Source: Burkholderia sp. WSM2232
GTDB lineage: Bacteria; Pseudomonadota; Gammaproteobacteria; Burkholderiales; Burkholderiaceae
Assembly (NCBI RefSeq): GCF_000472545.1
Contig: NZ_AWZV01000018.1
Span: forward strand, 170-64,169
DNA length: 64,000 nt
Direction of reading: 5' to 3'
Position 1 is the first letter of the stretch, and every line of letters begins with the position of its first letter. Shown in pieces: positions 17,614 to 24,750 of the stretch. Position numbers and translations under genes: made by a program. The notes under the pieces are model-generated. The model had not been told where the DNA came from. It saw only the letters and a program-made list of their open reading frames with translations, and searched no databases.

Positions 17614-18068
17614 GAAGCAGCGCCCGGATTGCGCAAGCCAAACAGCGCTTTGGAGCGGACCGTGATAACCGTTTCGCCATGCTGATTGATGCCGGCCCAT
17701 TGCGTCGACACAATGCCGCGGTCCGGCTTGCTCTCCGAAATGCGCTTGTCGAGCACGGAGTTCGTCATGGTGATCGTGTCGCCCACACGCACCGGCTTGA
17801 GCCAGCGTATTTCGTCGATGCCAGGCGACCCCATTGACGTGGAGCCTGCCAGCGCGTTGCGCACCAGCATGCCCATCATGACCGAACAGGTATGCCAGCC
17901 GCTCGCGACCAGGCCGCGAAACGGAGAGGACTCAGCGGCGGTCTCGTCGACATGGAAAGGCTGCGGATCGAATTTCTCCGCAAATTCGACAATCTCCTCG
18001 CGCGTGAATGTGTGCTTGCCGATTTCGGTCGTGGAGCCGACCGTCATGTCTTCGTAACTCAGACCCAT
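17610..18068 (-). CDS. MaoC-family dehydratase
   Basis: A 152-aa hotdog protein, MGLSYEDMTVGSTTEIGKH at the N-terminus and the catalytic region FAEKFDPQPFHVDE followed by GLVASGWHTCSVMM. The Asp and His positions of R-specific enoyl-CoA hydratases are present. It is paired with the second MaoC protein (4-bp overlap) and follows the two ACAD subunit genes, so it probably acts on the enoyl-CoA they make. Possibly the two MaoC proteins form a heterodimer. Confidence 0.88.
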   Translation of the reverse strand: MGLSYEDMTVGSTTEIGKHTFTREEIVEFAEKFDPQPFHVDETAAESSPFRGLVASGWHTCSVMMGMLVRNALAGSTSMGSPGIDEIRWLKPVRVGDTITMTNSVLDKRISESKPDRGIVSTQWAGINQHGETVITVRSKALFGLRNPGAAS

Positions 18069-18103
18069 CTCGTTATCTCCTTGCTGGCGATTGAATCGGC
18101 CAA

Positions 18104-19231
18104 TCAGACTTCGGTGCTGACAAACCCGGGCAGCGCGGCAAACCGTGCGAGGTGACGGTCCACATCGCCCAAGGTCGTTTCAATGATAGAGAGACGCTTG
18201 AAGAGATGTGCAGCCGCCACCTCGTTCGTGACGCCCATGCCGCCGTGCAACTGGACCGCCTGCTGGCCGACGAAACGCGCAGCTTGACCCACGCGCGCCT
18301 TGGCTGCGGAGATTGCGCGGCGGCGCTCGTCGGCGTCTTCACTCGAATAGCGCATGGCCGCCAGGTAAGTGATGGAGCGCGCCTGCTCGGTATGAATGAG
18401 CATCTCGACCATGCGGTGCTGCAAGACCTGAAAGCGCGCGATGGGCTGACCGAACTGCTGGCGCGTTCTGGTGTACTCGACGGTGGCTGTATTCAATGCG
18501 TCGAGTGCGCCGATCGCCTCCGCGCACAGCAGCAGCGTGGCATAGTCCGCGATGTGCTCGAGTGCCGCGGCGCCTGAATGCAAGCCGCTCAGCCGGCGTG
18601 CCGGCGCGTTGTCGAACACGAGCGTAGCGGCGCGTTGCCCGTCGATAGTGCGGTACTCGGTGAGCTTCACGCCGGCGGCCTCGCGCGCCACGACAAATAG
18701 AGCGATCTCGCCGTTGGCGCGCGCTGGAACGATCCAGTACTGCGCCTGTGCGCCATGCAGCACCACCGACTTCTTGCCGCTGAGGGTTTGCTGTTCGCCC
18801 GTTCCGCTTGCGGTGGTGGCGACAGCGAAAAGATCGTAGCGTGCGTGCGGCTCGTGGAAGGCGACCGCAAGCTTGATCTCGCCCTGAGCAGCACGCTGTA
18901 GCAGCGATGCGTCCTGGTCGTGCCCGGTGCCGGCAAGGCGCAAGGCCTCGATGCCCACCGCCGTCGCCCAATACGGCTCGACGACCAGAGCACGGCCAAG
19001 CTCCTGCATGACGACCAGCATGTCTACCGGCCCGCCGTTGAAACCGCCGTGAGCTTCGGGCACCGGCAATGCCGTGAGGCCCAGTTCTGTGAATGCCGCC
19101 CAGTGAGCTTCCGACACACCGGCGTCCGAGCGCACGATGGCCTGGCGCGCTTCGAAGCCGTAGTTCTTGTCCAGATAGCGGCGCAGCGCGTCGGCGAACT
19201 GCTGTTGCTCGTCGTTGAAAGTGAAGTCCAT
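18104..19231 (-). CDS. Acyl-CoA dehydrogenase, pimeloyl-CoA type small subunit
   Basis: A 374-aa ACAD-fold protein starting MDFTFNDEQQQFADAL. It resembles small subunits of pimeloyl-CoA-type dehydrogenases (PimD): alpha-helical N-domain, a divergent beta-domain, and C-terminal VGQQAVQLHGGMGVTNEVAAAHLFK. It is 10 bp downstream of the gene for the larger partner, which carries the better conserved FAD region. The start at 19231 is preferred to one seven codons upstream. The substrate (dicarboxylic or aromatic-ring-derived acyl-CoA) is inferred only from the family. Confidence 0.87.
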   Translation of the reverse strand: MDFTFNDEQQQFADALRRYLDKNYGFEARQAIVRSDAGVSEAHWAAFTELGLTALPVPEAHGGFNGGPVDMLVVMQELGRALVVEPYWATAVGIEALRLAGTGHDQDASLLQRAAQGEIKLAVAFHEPHARYDLFAVATTASGTGEQQTLSGKKSVVLHGAQAQYWIVPARANGEIALFVVAREAAGVKLTEYRTIDGQRAATLVFDNAPARRLSGLHSGAAALEHIADYATLLLCAEAIGALDALNTATVEYTRTRQQFGQPIARFQVLQHRMVEMLIHTEQARSITYLAAMRYSSEDADERRRAISAAKARVGQAARFVGQQAVQLHGGMGVTNEVAAAHLFKRLSIIETTLGDVDRHLARFAALPGFVSTEV

Positions 19232-19241
19232 GCGCCGCTCC

Positions 19242-20438
19242 TCAAAGTCCAAGAATCATCTGCGCGATGATGTTCTTTTGAATTTCGTTCGAGCCGCCGT
19301 AAATCGACGTCTTGCGGAAGTTGAAGTAATACGCGGCCAACGGTGCCGCATCGTCGTCTTCGGCAAGACTGTGCTCGCGCTCGCCTTCCAGGAACGGCAC
19401 GTCGAACGGGGCGGCAAGCGGCCCGATGGCTTCGAACATGAGCTCCGTCAACGCCTGCTGCACTTCGGTGCCTTTGATCTTCAGCATCGAAGCTTCGGGG
19501 CCCGGTCCGCGTCCGCCAGCTTCATTCGCGACCACGCGCTGCACGGTGACTTCGAGCGCCATGAGCTCGACTTCCAGATTCGCGACTTTTGAAGCGAACA
19601 CAGGGTCGTGCAAAAGCGGCTTACCGCTCTTATTCTGATTGAGCGCGAGGCGCTTAAGAAAGACAAGCTCGCGCTTTGACTGCGCGACGCGTGCAATGCC
19701 TGTGCGCTCATGCCCAAGCAGATATTTGGCGTACGTCCAGCCGCGGTTTTCTTCGCCCACCAGGTTTCCGACGGGCACTTTCACGTCTTCAAAAAAGACC
19801 TCGTTGACTTCGTGATCCTCGTCGAGCGTGATAATCGGCCGGACCGTGAGGCCCGGCGTTTTCATGTCGATAAGCAGAAACGAAATTCCCTCCTGCTTTT
19901 TCGCGCCGCTGTCGGTGCGTACGAGGCAGAACATCATGTCCGCATGTTGCCCGAGTGTGGTCCAGGTTTTCTGGCCATTCACCACGTAATGGTCACCGAC
20001 CCGGTCGGCGCGCGTGCGCAGCGACGCCAGGTCCGAACCCGATCCGGGCTCCGAATAGCCTTGGCACCACCAGTCGCTTCCGTCGAGAATGCGCGGCAAG
20101 TAGTAGCGCTTTTGCGCCTCGTTGCCGTATTTCATGAGGACCGGCGCGACCATCGACACACCGAATGGCAACACCGTAGGCGCGCCGACACGCGCGCACT
20201 CTTCGTCCCAGATATGGCGCTGGGTGGCGTCCCAGCCAGGACCGCCGTATTCTTTCGGCCACGCCACGGCAGACCACCCGCGCGTTCCCAGCAGCTTGTG
20301 CCAGCTCGCGAAGTCTTCGCGATTCAAGCGCTTGTGGTTGAGCACCTTCTCGCTCAGTTCGCGAGGTAGACTGGCTTCGAGCCAGGCGCGGATTTCGGCG
20401 CGGAACGCCTTCTCAGCGGGGGAATAATCCAGATTCAT
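19242..20438 (-). CDS. Acyl-CoA dehydrogenase, pimeloyl-CoA type large subunit
   Basis: A 398-aa ACAD (MNLDYSPAEKAFRAEIRAWL) with the FAD/substrate segment QGYSEPGSGSDLASL and VNGQKTWTTLGQHADMMF, and the C-terminal IYGGSNEIQKNIIAQMILGL, which contains the typical GGSNEIQ motif. It matches the large (PimC-like) subunit family. First gene of a four-gene unit with the small subunit and two MaoC proteins; a GGAGACAC site precedes the start. Confidence 0.9.
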   Translation of the reverse strand: MNLDYSPAEKAFRAEIRAWLEASLPRELSEKVLNHKRLNREDFASWHKLLGTRGWSAVAWPKEYGGPGWDATQRHIWDEECARVGAPTVLPFGVSMVAPVLMKYGNEAQKRYYLPRILDGSDWWCQGYSEPGSGSDLASLRTRADRVGDHYVVNGQKTWTTLGQHADMMFCLVRTDSGAKKQEGISFLLIDMKTPGLTVRPIITLDEDHEVNEVFFEDVKVPVGNLVGEENRGWTYAKYLLGHERTGIARVAQSKRELVFLKRLALNQNKSGKPLLHDPVFASKVANLEVELMALEVTVQRVVANEAGGRGPGPEASMLKIKGTEVQQALTELMFEAIGPLAAPFDVPFLEGEREHSLAEDDDAAPLAAYYFNFRKTSIYGGSNEIQKNIIAQMILGL

Positions 20439-20485
20439 GCGTAGTGTCTCCTGGCCGCTACGACCCGCGGCCAGGAACCACCGCG

Positions 20486-20911
20486 CTATTGCAGCGGTTC
20501 CTTCAAGGCAGCCGGGACCGGCAGCGGCATCACTTCGATGCCTTCTTCAACCAAAGCTCGCGCGTCTTCTGGCGTCGTGACGCCACGAATGTTGCGTGCA
20601 GGCGCTTCGTTATAGTGAATGCGCCGCGCTTCCTCGGCGAAGCGGTCGCCCACGTTCTCGGTCTTTTCCAGTACCTCGCGCAATGCTCGCATGACACGCG
20701 CTTGCAGCTCGTTGGGGGCCGCGGGCGCTTTCGTCTGTACCGCACCCGAGAGATTCAGGCGCGGAGCCGACGGCAAACGGCTCACCTCGTTCGCTCCGCA
20801 CATTGGACATTCGACCAGCTTGCGGGACTGCTGCGACTCAAAGTCATCAGCCGAAGCAAACCAGCCTTCGAACCGATGGCCGTGCGGACACTGTAAATCG
20901 AGGACCTTCAT
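20486..20911 (-). CDS. DUF1178 family protein
   Basis: A 141-aa protein of the DUF1178 family, function unknown. The N-terminus has a zinc-ribbon-like arrangement: Cys8 with His10/His12 (LQCPHGHRFEGWF) and Cys35-x2-Cys38 (VECPMCGANEV). The rest is helical and charged. In Burkholderiales this gene usually sits near the Nudix-DUF2818-nuoN end of the nuo locus; here the HicA-like cassette lies between them. A promoter with a good -10/-35 pair is just upstream. Confidence 0.88.
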   Translation of the reverse strand: MKVLDLQCPHGHRFEGWFASADDFESQQSRKLVECPMCGANEVSRLPSAPRLNLSGAVQTKAPAAPNELQARVMRALREVLEKTENVGDRFAEEARRIHYNEAPARNIRGVTTPEDARALVEEGIEVMPLPVPAALKEPLQ

Positions 20912-20933
20912 GTTGAGTTAGGGCTTGCGTGCC

Positions 20934-20961
20934 AGTTTAGCGCAAAACGAAAATATGTGAA
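20934..20961 (-). promoter_or_regulatory. Predicted sigma-70 promoter of the DUF1178 gene
   Basis: On the minus strand TTCACA (20961-20956), a 16-bp spacer and TAAACT (20939-20934) give 5/6 and 4/6 matches to consensus, predicting a leader of about 16 nt before the ATG at 20911. A GAACG/CGTTC inverted repeat overlaps the upstream edge of the -35 box. The rest of 20962-21193 shows nothing else recognisable. Confidence 0.5.
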
Positions 20962-21193
20962 CGGTCGTTCGCAAAATGTTCAGGGGCGACCCGCCAATGC
21001 CAAGGCTCGGTCAGAAACCAGAAGCGGTGGGCGATTTTAACGCTTTGCGCAAACCGCTGCCGACAGCTGCCGCATGCTATCAAATGCCGTATAGCCCCCG
21101 CTGAGCGCCGCGTACTCACCTACCCGACGGCCTGGCCGATTTCCGGAAGCTTGCCGAGCACGCCGCACGATTCTGCCGTTCAATGTTTAACGC

Positions 21194-21718
21194 TCACGCT
21201 ACCAGGCATTCCAGCCGACGATTGAGCCGAGGTTCGAGTTCCCGCACTTCTTTGGCAAGGTTGATCTGCTTTGCCGACTTCGCGACGTCGACCACGTCTC
21301 GCTTGATGTCGTATCCACCGCGCGAATTCAGCCAGTCCAACACGTCCGACAGATGCCAGACCGACGCACTTCCCTCATGCACCGGCGACGGAAACTCCAC
21401 CGCATGGTTCAACATGAGCTTGCGCATGTTTTGCCGCGATACGCCGGCAATCTCCGCGACGTCGGTTAGGCCCACAAAGTCCGGACCGGCTTCGACTAGC
21501 CGCGCCGACGGCACCGCCTGCTTGACGTCACCAAGCGCACTGACGAGCGCCTCGAATGCGGACGCGGCCTCCCGGGAAAAAACCAACGCAAGCCGCCCCG
21601 CTTGTCCCACGCCGACGGTGGCGTCGTCACACCCGGCTTCGCCCAGGCGCTCGACAATTGCGTCAAGATCGCAGTCTTGCGCGGCAAGCCTGTATTTCAG
21701 CGTAAACGTATATTCCAT
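21194..21718 (-). CDS. HTH protein, candidate antitoxin/repressor of a HicAB-like pair
   Basis: A 174-aa protein not recognised as a named family. Residues 1-80 (MEYTFTLKYRL..., GRLALVFSREAASAFEALVSAL) have alternating strands and helices that could be a reduced HicB-like domain. Residues 83-135 are a MerR/AlpA-like winged HTH: VGLTDVAEIAGVSRQNMRKL, then SVWHLSDVLDWL. A charged helix ends the protein. It starts 37 bp after the HicA-like gene, with a GCAGGAG ribosome site, giving the canonical toxin-then-antitoxin order. DNA binding is well supported; the antitoxin role is inference. Alternatives are a lone regulator or excisionase-like protein. Confidence 0.7.
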   Translation of the reverse strand: MEYTFTLKYRLAAQDCDLDAIVERLGEAGCDDATVGVGQAGRLALVFSREAASAFEALVSALGDVKQAVPSARLVEAGPDFVGLTDVAEIAGVSRQNMRKLMLNHAVEFPSPVHEGSASVWHLSDVLDWLNSRGGYDIKRDVVDVAKSAKQINLAKEVRELEPRLNRRLECLVA

Positions 21719-21755
21719 TTGCCACTCCTGCTCTGTTCAGCCAACACCTTCTTAC

Positions 21756-22013
21756 TTATTGCCGATGCGCACGGTGTGCCGTGCAGTTGTCGACCACGCG
21801 ACGCAAGTGCCGCGCGTGATTAACGGCATTCTTCGGCGTACTCCATATGCTTGAGATGCAGAATTCTCCGCAACGGCACTCCGCGTCTTTGTAAGGGCAA
21901 TACATCTTTCCCCACGCGTGGCCCTTGCCGCCGCCTTTTATGCGCCACCCACGCCGCTCTGCATATGCCAACGCGGCCTCGATCTCTTTTTTAGCGTGGA
22001 CTCCACGAACCAT
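21756..22013 (-). CDS. HicA-like small basic protein, candidate toxin
   Basis: An 85-aa basic protein. Its pattern fits the HicA double-stranded-RNA-binding-like fold: helix KKEIEAALAYAERRGW (8-23), strand-turn-strand around GGGKGHAWGKMYCP with His32 at the HicA catalytic-His position, strand FCISSIWSTP (51-60) and helix KNAVNHARHLRRVV. Unlike ordinary HicA it has a Cys cluster (Cys39, 46, 48, 52) that could bind metal. The start ATG at 22013 follows GGAGGG; an upstream in-frame start at 22052 would put coding sequence in the operator and is rejected. The function is not demonstrated. Confidence 0.7.
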   Translation of the reverse strand: MVRGVHAKKEIEAALAYAERRGWRIKGGGKGHAWGKMYCPYKDAECRCGEFCISSIWSTPKNAVNHARHLRRVVDNCTAHRAHRQ

Positions 22014-22023
22014 CCTGCCCTCC

Positions 22024-22052
22024 AATCTAATGCTGCCCGCGTAAGTTGTCAA
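22024..22052 (-). promoter_or_regulatory. Promoter of the HicA-like/HTH cassette
   Basis: On the minus strand TTGACA (22052-22047), a 17-bp spacer and TAGATT (22029-22024). The -35 is a perfect consensus. The predicted transcription start, near 22017, leaves only a few nucleotides before the ATG at 22013, so the message would be almost leaderless. Confidence 0.7.
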
Positions 22053-22066
22053 GTGACAACTTACGC
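22039..22066. promoter_or_regulatory. Perfect inverted repeat, probable operator
   Basis: Two perfect 13-bp arms (GCGTAAGTTGTCA and its complement) separated by AG. The -35 box of the cassette promoter lies inside the palindrome, so a bound dimer would block RNA polymerase. The HTH protein of the same operon is the obvious candidate ligand. Confidence 0.75.
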
Positions 22067-22251
22067 ACGCCAGTTGGCGTATCGGTGATATTTCGGTATC
22101 CCGATTAAACCGAACGCTAGAGCGCTCTTCCTGCGTTCCATACTACGGTTACCGCAGCAATGACGCGAGACTGTCGGATGGCCTAGGACAACAGCGCATT
22201 TGTTCAGACGCCATAGGAAAGCGGTAAGTCATATCACGTCTGAGAATGACA

Positions 22252-22286
22252 AAAGCCCCTGACGGTCAGGAACCGGCAGGGGCTTT
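22252..22286 (-). terminator. Terminator at the end of the nuo-DUF2818-Nudix transcript
   Basis: AAAGCCCCTG and CAGGGGCTTT pair across a 15-nt loop, 38 bp after the Nudix stop on the minus strand, with a TTTT run. It separates the nuo transcript from the HicA-like cassette. The remaining 22067-22251 shows no gene. Confidence 0.85.
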
Positions 22287-22323
22287 CTGAATATGGCACA
22301 AGTATCTTATGCGCCAGCGTACC

Positions 22324-22914
22324 TCAAGAACTACTGGGCTGCGCCATCGGCCACTCGCCCGATAGCACTTTCTCCAACCAGAACGTGCCGATAATCGTTT
22401 TGACATCGGTGATCTTGCCGGTTCGCACCCACTCCGATACCTCGGGAAGCGTCGCGGTGAACATTTCGAGGAACTCTCCGTCGTCGAGTTTGCGCTCGCC
22501 GGACGTGAGTCCCCGAGCCAGATAGATGTCGATGAACTCGGTCGAGTAGGAAATTATCGGGTGGATGCGCGTGAGGTACACATACTCGCGCGCCGTGTAT
22601 CCCGTTTCCTCGCGCAACTCGCGAATCGCGCAAGCGAGCGCGCCCTCGTTCGGGTCAAGCTTGCCTGCGGGATATTCAACCATGACCTTACCCATCGGAT
22701 ACCGGTACTGGCTTTCCAGCAGCACGCGGTCATCGTCGAACAAGGGAATCACCATGACGGCACCCGGATGCTGCACATATTCGCGGGTAGCGTGCTTGCC
22801 GTCCGGCAGGCGAACGGTATCGCACTTGAGCGTCAGAAACGGCCCTTGATGAACCGTCTTGCTGTCGACACAGGTCTCGGTCAGGACGGCGTCGTGATCG
22901 GGAAGTTCAGCCAT
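22324..22914 (-). CDS. Nudix hydrolase (ADP-ribose pyrophosphatase type)
   Basis: A 196-aa Nudix protein. The Nudix box is complete: GKLDPNEGALACAIRELREE followed by TGY, matching G-x5-E-x7-REUxEExGU. The surrounding sequence (PGAVMVIPLFDDDRVLLESQYRYPMGK) is typical of ADP-ribose/nucleoside-diphosphate-sugar pyrophosphatases of the NudF group. The start MAELPDHD at 22914 is chosen; the longer upstream frame overlaps the DUF2818 gene. Last gene of the nuo transcript; it may recycle NAD-derived ADP-ribose, a link to complex I that is only suggestive. Confidence 0.9.
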   Translation of the reverse strand: MAELPDHDAVLTETCVDSKTVHQGPFLTLKCDTVRLPDGKHATREYVQHPGAVMVIPLFDDDRVLLESQYRYPMGKVMVEYPAGKLDPNEGALACAIRELREETGYTAREYVYLTRIHPIISYSTEFIDIYLARGLTSGERKLDDGEFLEMFTATLPEVSEWVRTGKITDVKTIIGTFWLEKVLSGEWPMAQPSSS

Positions 22915-22957
22915 ATGCGGACCTCGGAACAGCTTGGTGCGCGACGGCGCGAGGCCG

Positions 22958-23254
22958 TCAGCGGCGTTTGACGAGATACTGGAAGGTGAAGCCGGGAAAG
23001 GCGAAGACAACGAAAAGCGCGAACGTGATGGCGTAGAACTGCCAACCCTGTTCGAAGCGATTGCCGGCGCGCGCTTCAAGCAGAAAGCCGAGCGCGCCGA
23101 CCACGAAGTACAGCACGATCAGCTCGGCAATGCGGATCCAGGCGCTTTTCTTCGCCGCCTTCAGCGGTACGGCGGCGAAGAGCCGCTGATTCAGGAACGG
23201 CAGGTTGGCGCCGACCAGCGCCAACAGCACGATAAACCAGCCAGCAGCGGACAT
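22958..23254 (-). CDS. DUF2818 family inner-membrane protein
   Basis: A 98-aa protein with three hydrophobic segments (about 3-20, 41-60, 72-90) and a basic end. It matches DUF2818, a Burkholderiales family found directly after nuoN. Its ATG overlaps the nuoN stop (TGATG), so it is translationally coupled to complex I subunit N. It may be an accessory or assembly factor of complex I; there is no direct evidence. Confidence 0.88.
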   Translation of the reverse strand: MSAAGWFIVLLALVGANLPFLNQRLFAAVPLKAAKKSAWIRIAELIVLYFVVGALGFLLEARAGNRFEQGWQFYAITFALFVVFAFPGFTFQYLVKRR

Positions 23255-24726
23255 CAGAACGACAGCGTGTGCTGGATAGCTTGCAGGCACGCCTTCAACA
23301 GCGGGTCAGGCACGATGCCGAGCACCAGCACGGCCACGCCGTTGAGCGCCAGCAACGCGCGCGTGCCGGTGTCAGCAGTAATGGCCGACTTGTCTTGCGG
23401 CTCGTCGAAGTACATGAGCTTCACGATACGCAGGTAGTAGAACGCGCCGAACAGCGACGTGATCACGGCCAGCACGGTCAGCCACGTCAGGCCGGCGTTC
23501 ATCGTCGCCTGCAGCACGGCGAGCTTCGCGTAGAAACCGACTGCGGGCGGAATGCCGGCGAGCGAGAACATCATCACCATCATGACGAACGCGAACACCG
23601 GGCTGCGTTGATTCAGGCCCTTGAAGTCGTCGAGCGTGTCAGCTTCAAACTCGCGGCGCGCCAGCAGCATGATGACGCCGAACGTGCCCATCGTCGTGAT
23701 CAGATAGACGATGCTGTAATACATGGCGGAGCCATAGGCGCTGGCCGCACCCGTCGTCTTGTGGTCGACCACGCCGGCCAGCAGACCGAGCAGCACGAAG
23801 CCCATGTTCGAGATCGCCGAGTACGCCAGCATGCGCTTGACGTTGCGCTGCACGATACCCGTGATGTTGCCGACGATCAGCGACAGCGCCGCGAGAATGA
23901 CCAGCATCTGCTGCCATTCGACCGCGAGCGGCAGCAGGCCCATCACCAGGAAGCGCAGACCCCATGCGAATGCCGCCACCTTCGGGCCACCGCCAACGAG
24001 CAGCGTCATTGCGGTCGGCGCGCCCTGATAGACATCGGGCACCCACATGTGGAACGGCACCGCGCCCATCTTGAAGGCGACGCCCGCGACGATGAAGATT
24101 ACGCCGAACAGCAGCACACTCGGGTCATAGTGACTCTGACCGATTGCCTTGAAGACCTCGTTCAGCTCCAGCGAGCCGGTGGCGCCATACAGCATGGAAA
24201 TGCCGTACAGCAGGAAGCCCGAAGCCAGCGCGCCCAGCACGTAGTACTTCATCGCCGCTTCGTTCGACGGCGCGGCCTCACGGCGCAGCGCAATGACGCC
24301 GTACAGCGACAGCGACATCAGTTCGAGACCGAGGTACAGCGTCAGGAAGTTGTTGCCGGAAATCATGACGAGCTGGCCGAGCAGCGAGAACATGCCGAGC
24401 AGGAAGAACTCGCCGCGGTACAGGCCGCGATCGTCGAGGTAGCGGCGCGAATACACGATGGTGACGGTATAGCCGAGCGTCACCACCGCTTTCATCAGGC
24501 TCGCGAACGAGTCCACCACGTACATGCGGCTGAAGAAGTAGTGCACGGACGGGTCGAACGCATTGACCGCGAACCAGATGCCGGCGACGAGCGTCGACAG
24601 CACGGCGATCCAGTACGTGGTACGGCGACCGGCCTGGCCGACGAACGTGTCGTTGAGCCACGCGACGACAACGGCGAGCATCACCAGCGCGTCGGGCAAC
24701 AGAGCAGTCATAGGGGCGTTTTGCAT
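23254..24726 (-). CDS. nuoN: NADH-quinone oxidoreductase subunit N
   Basis: A 490-aa antiporter-like membrane subunit of respiratory complex I, with about 14 hydrophobic helices and the proton-transport core VAFKMGAVPFHMWVPDVYQGAPT, containing the conserved Lys, and VGNITGIVQRNVKRMLAYSAISNMGF. Last structural gene of the nuo operon, 24 bp after nuoM. A GGAGGA ribosome site lies before the chosen ATG at 24726; 24711 (MTALLPD) is an alternative. Confidence 0.96.
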   Translation of the reverse strand: MQNAPMTALLPDALVMLAVVVAWLNDTFVGQAGRRTTYWIAVLSTLVAGIWFAVNAFDPSVHYFFSRMYVVDSFASLMKAVVTLGYTVTIVYSRRYLDDRGLYRGEFFLLGMFSLLGQLVMISGNNFLTLYLGLELMSLSLYGVIALRREAAPSNEAAMKYYVLGALASGFLLYGISMLYGATGSLELNEVFKAIGQSHYDPSVLLFGVIFIVAGVAFKMGAVPFHMWVPDVYQGAPTAMTLLVGGGPKVAAFAWGLRFLVMGLLPLAVEWQQMLVILAALSLIVGNITGIVQRNVKRMLAYSAISNMGFVLLGLLAGVVDHKTTGAASAYGSAMYYSIVYLITTMGTFGVIMLLARREFEADTLDDFKGLNQRSPVFAFVMMVMMFSLAGIPPAVGFYAKLAVLQATMNAGLTWLTVLAVITSLFGAFYYLRIVKLMYFDEPQDKSAITADTGTRALLALNGVAVLVLGIVPDPLLKACLQAIQHTLSF

Positions 24727-24750
24727 GGTCTTTAATTCCTCCGCTCTGCG

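Noticed and set aside
22014..22052. Longer start (MTTYAGSIRLEG) for the HicA-like gene
   Set aside because: It would place coding sequence across the promoter and palindrome, and it lacks a ribosome site, whereas GGAGGG precedes the ATG at 22013.
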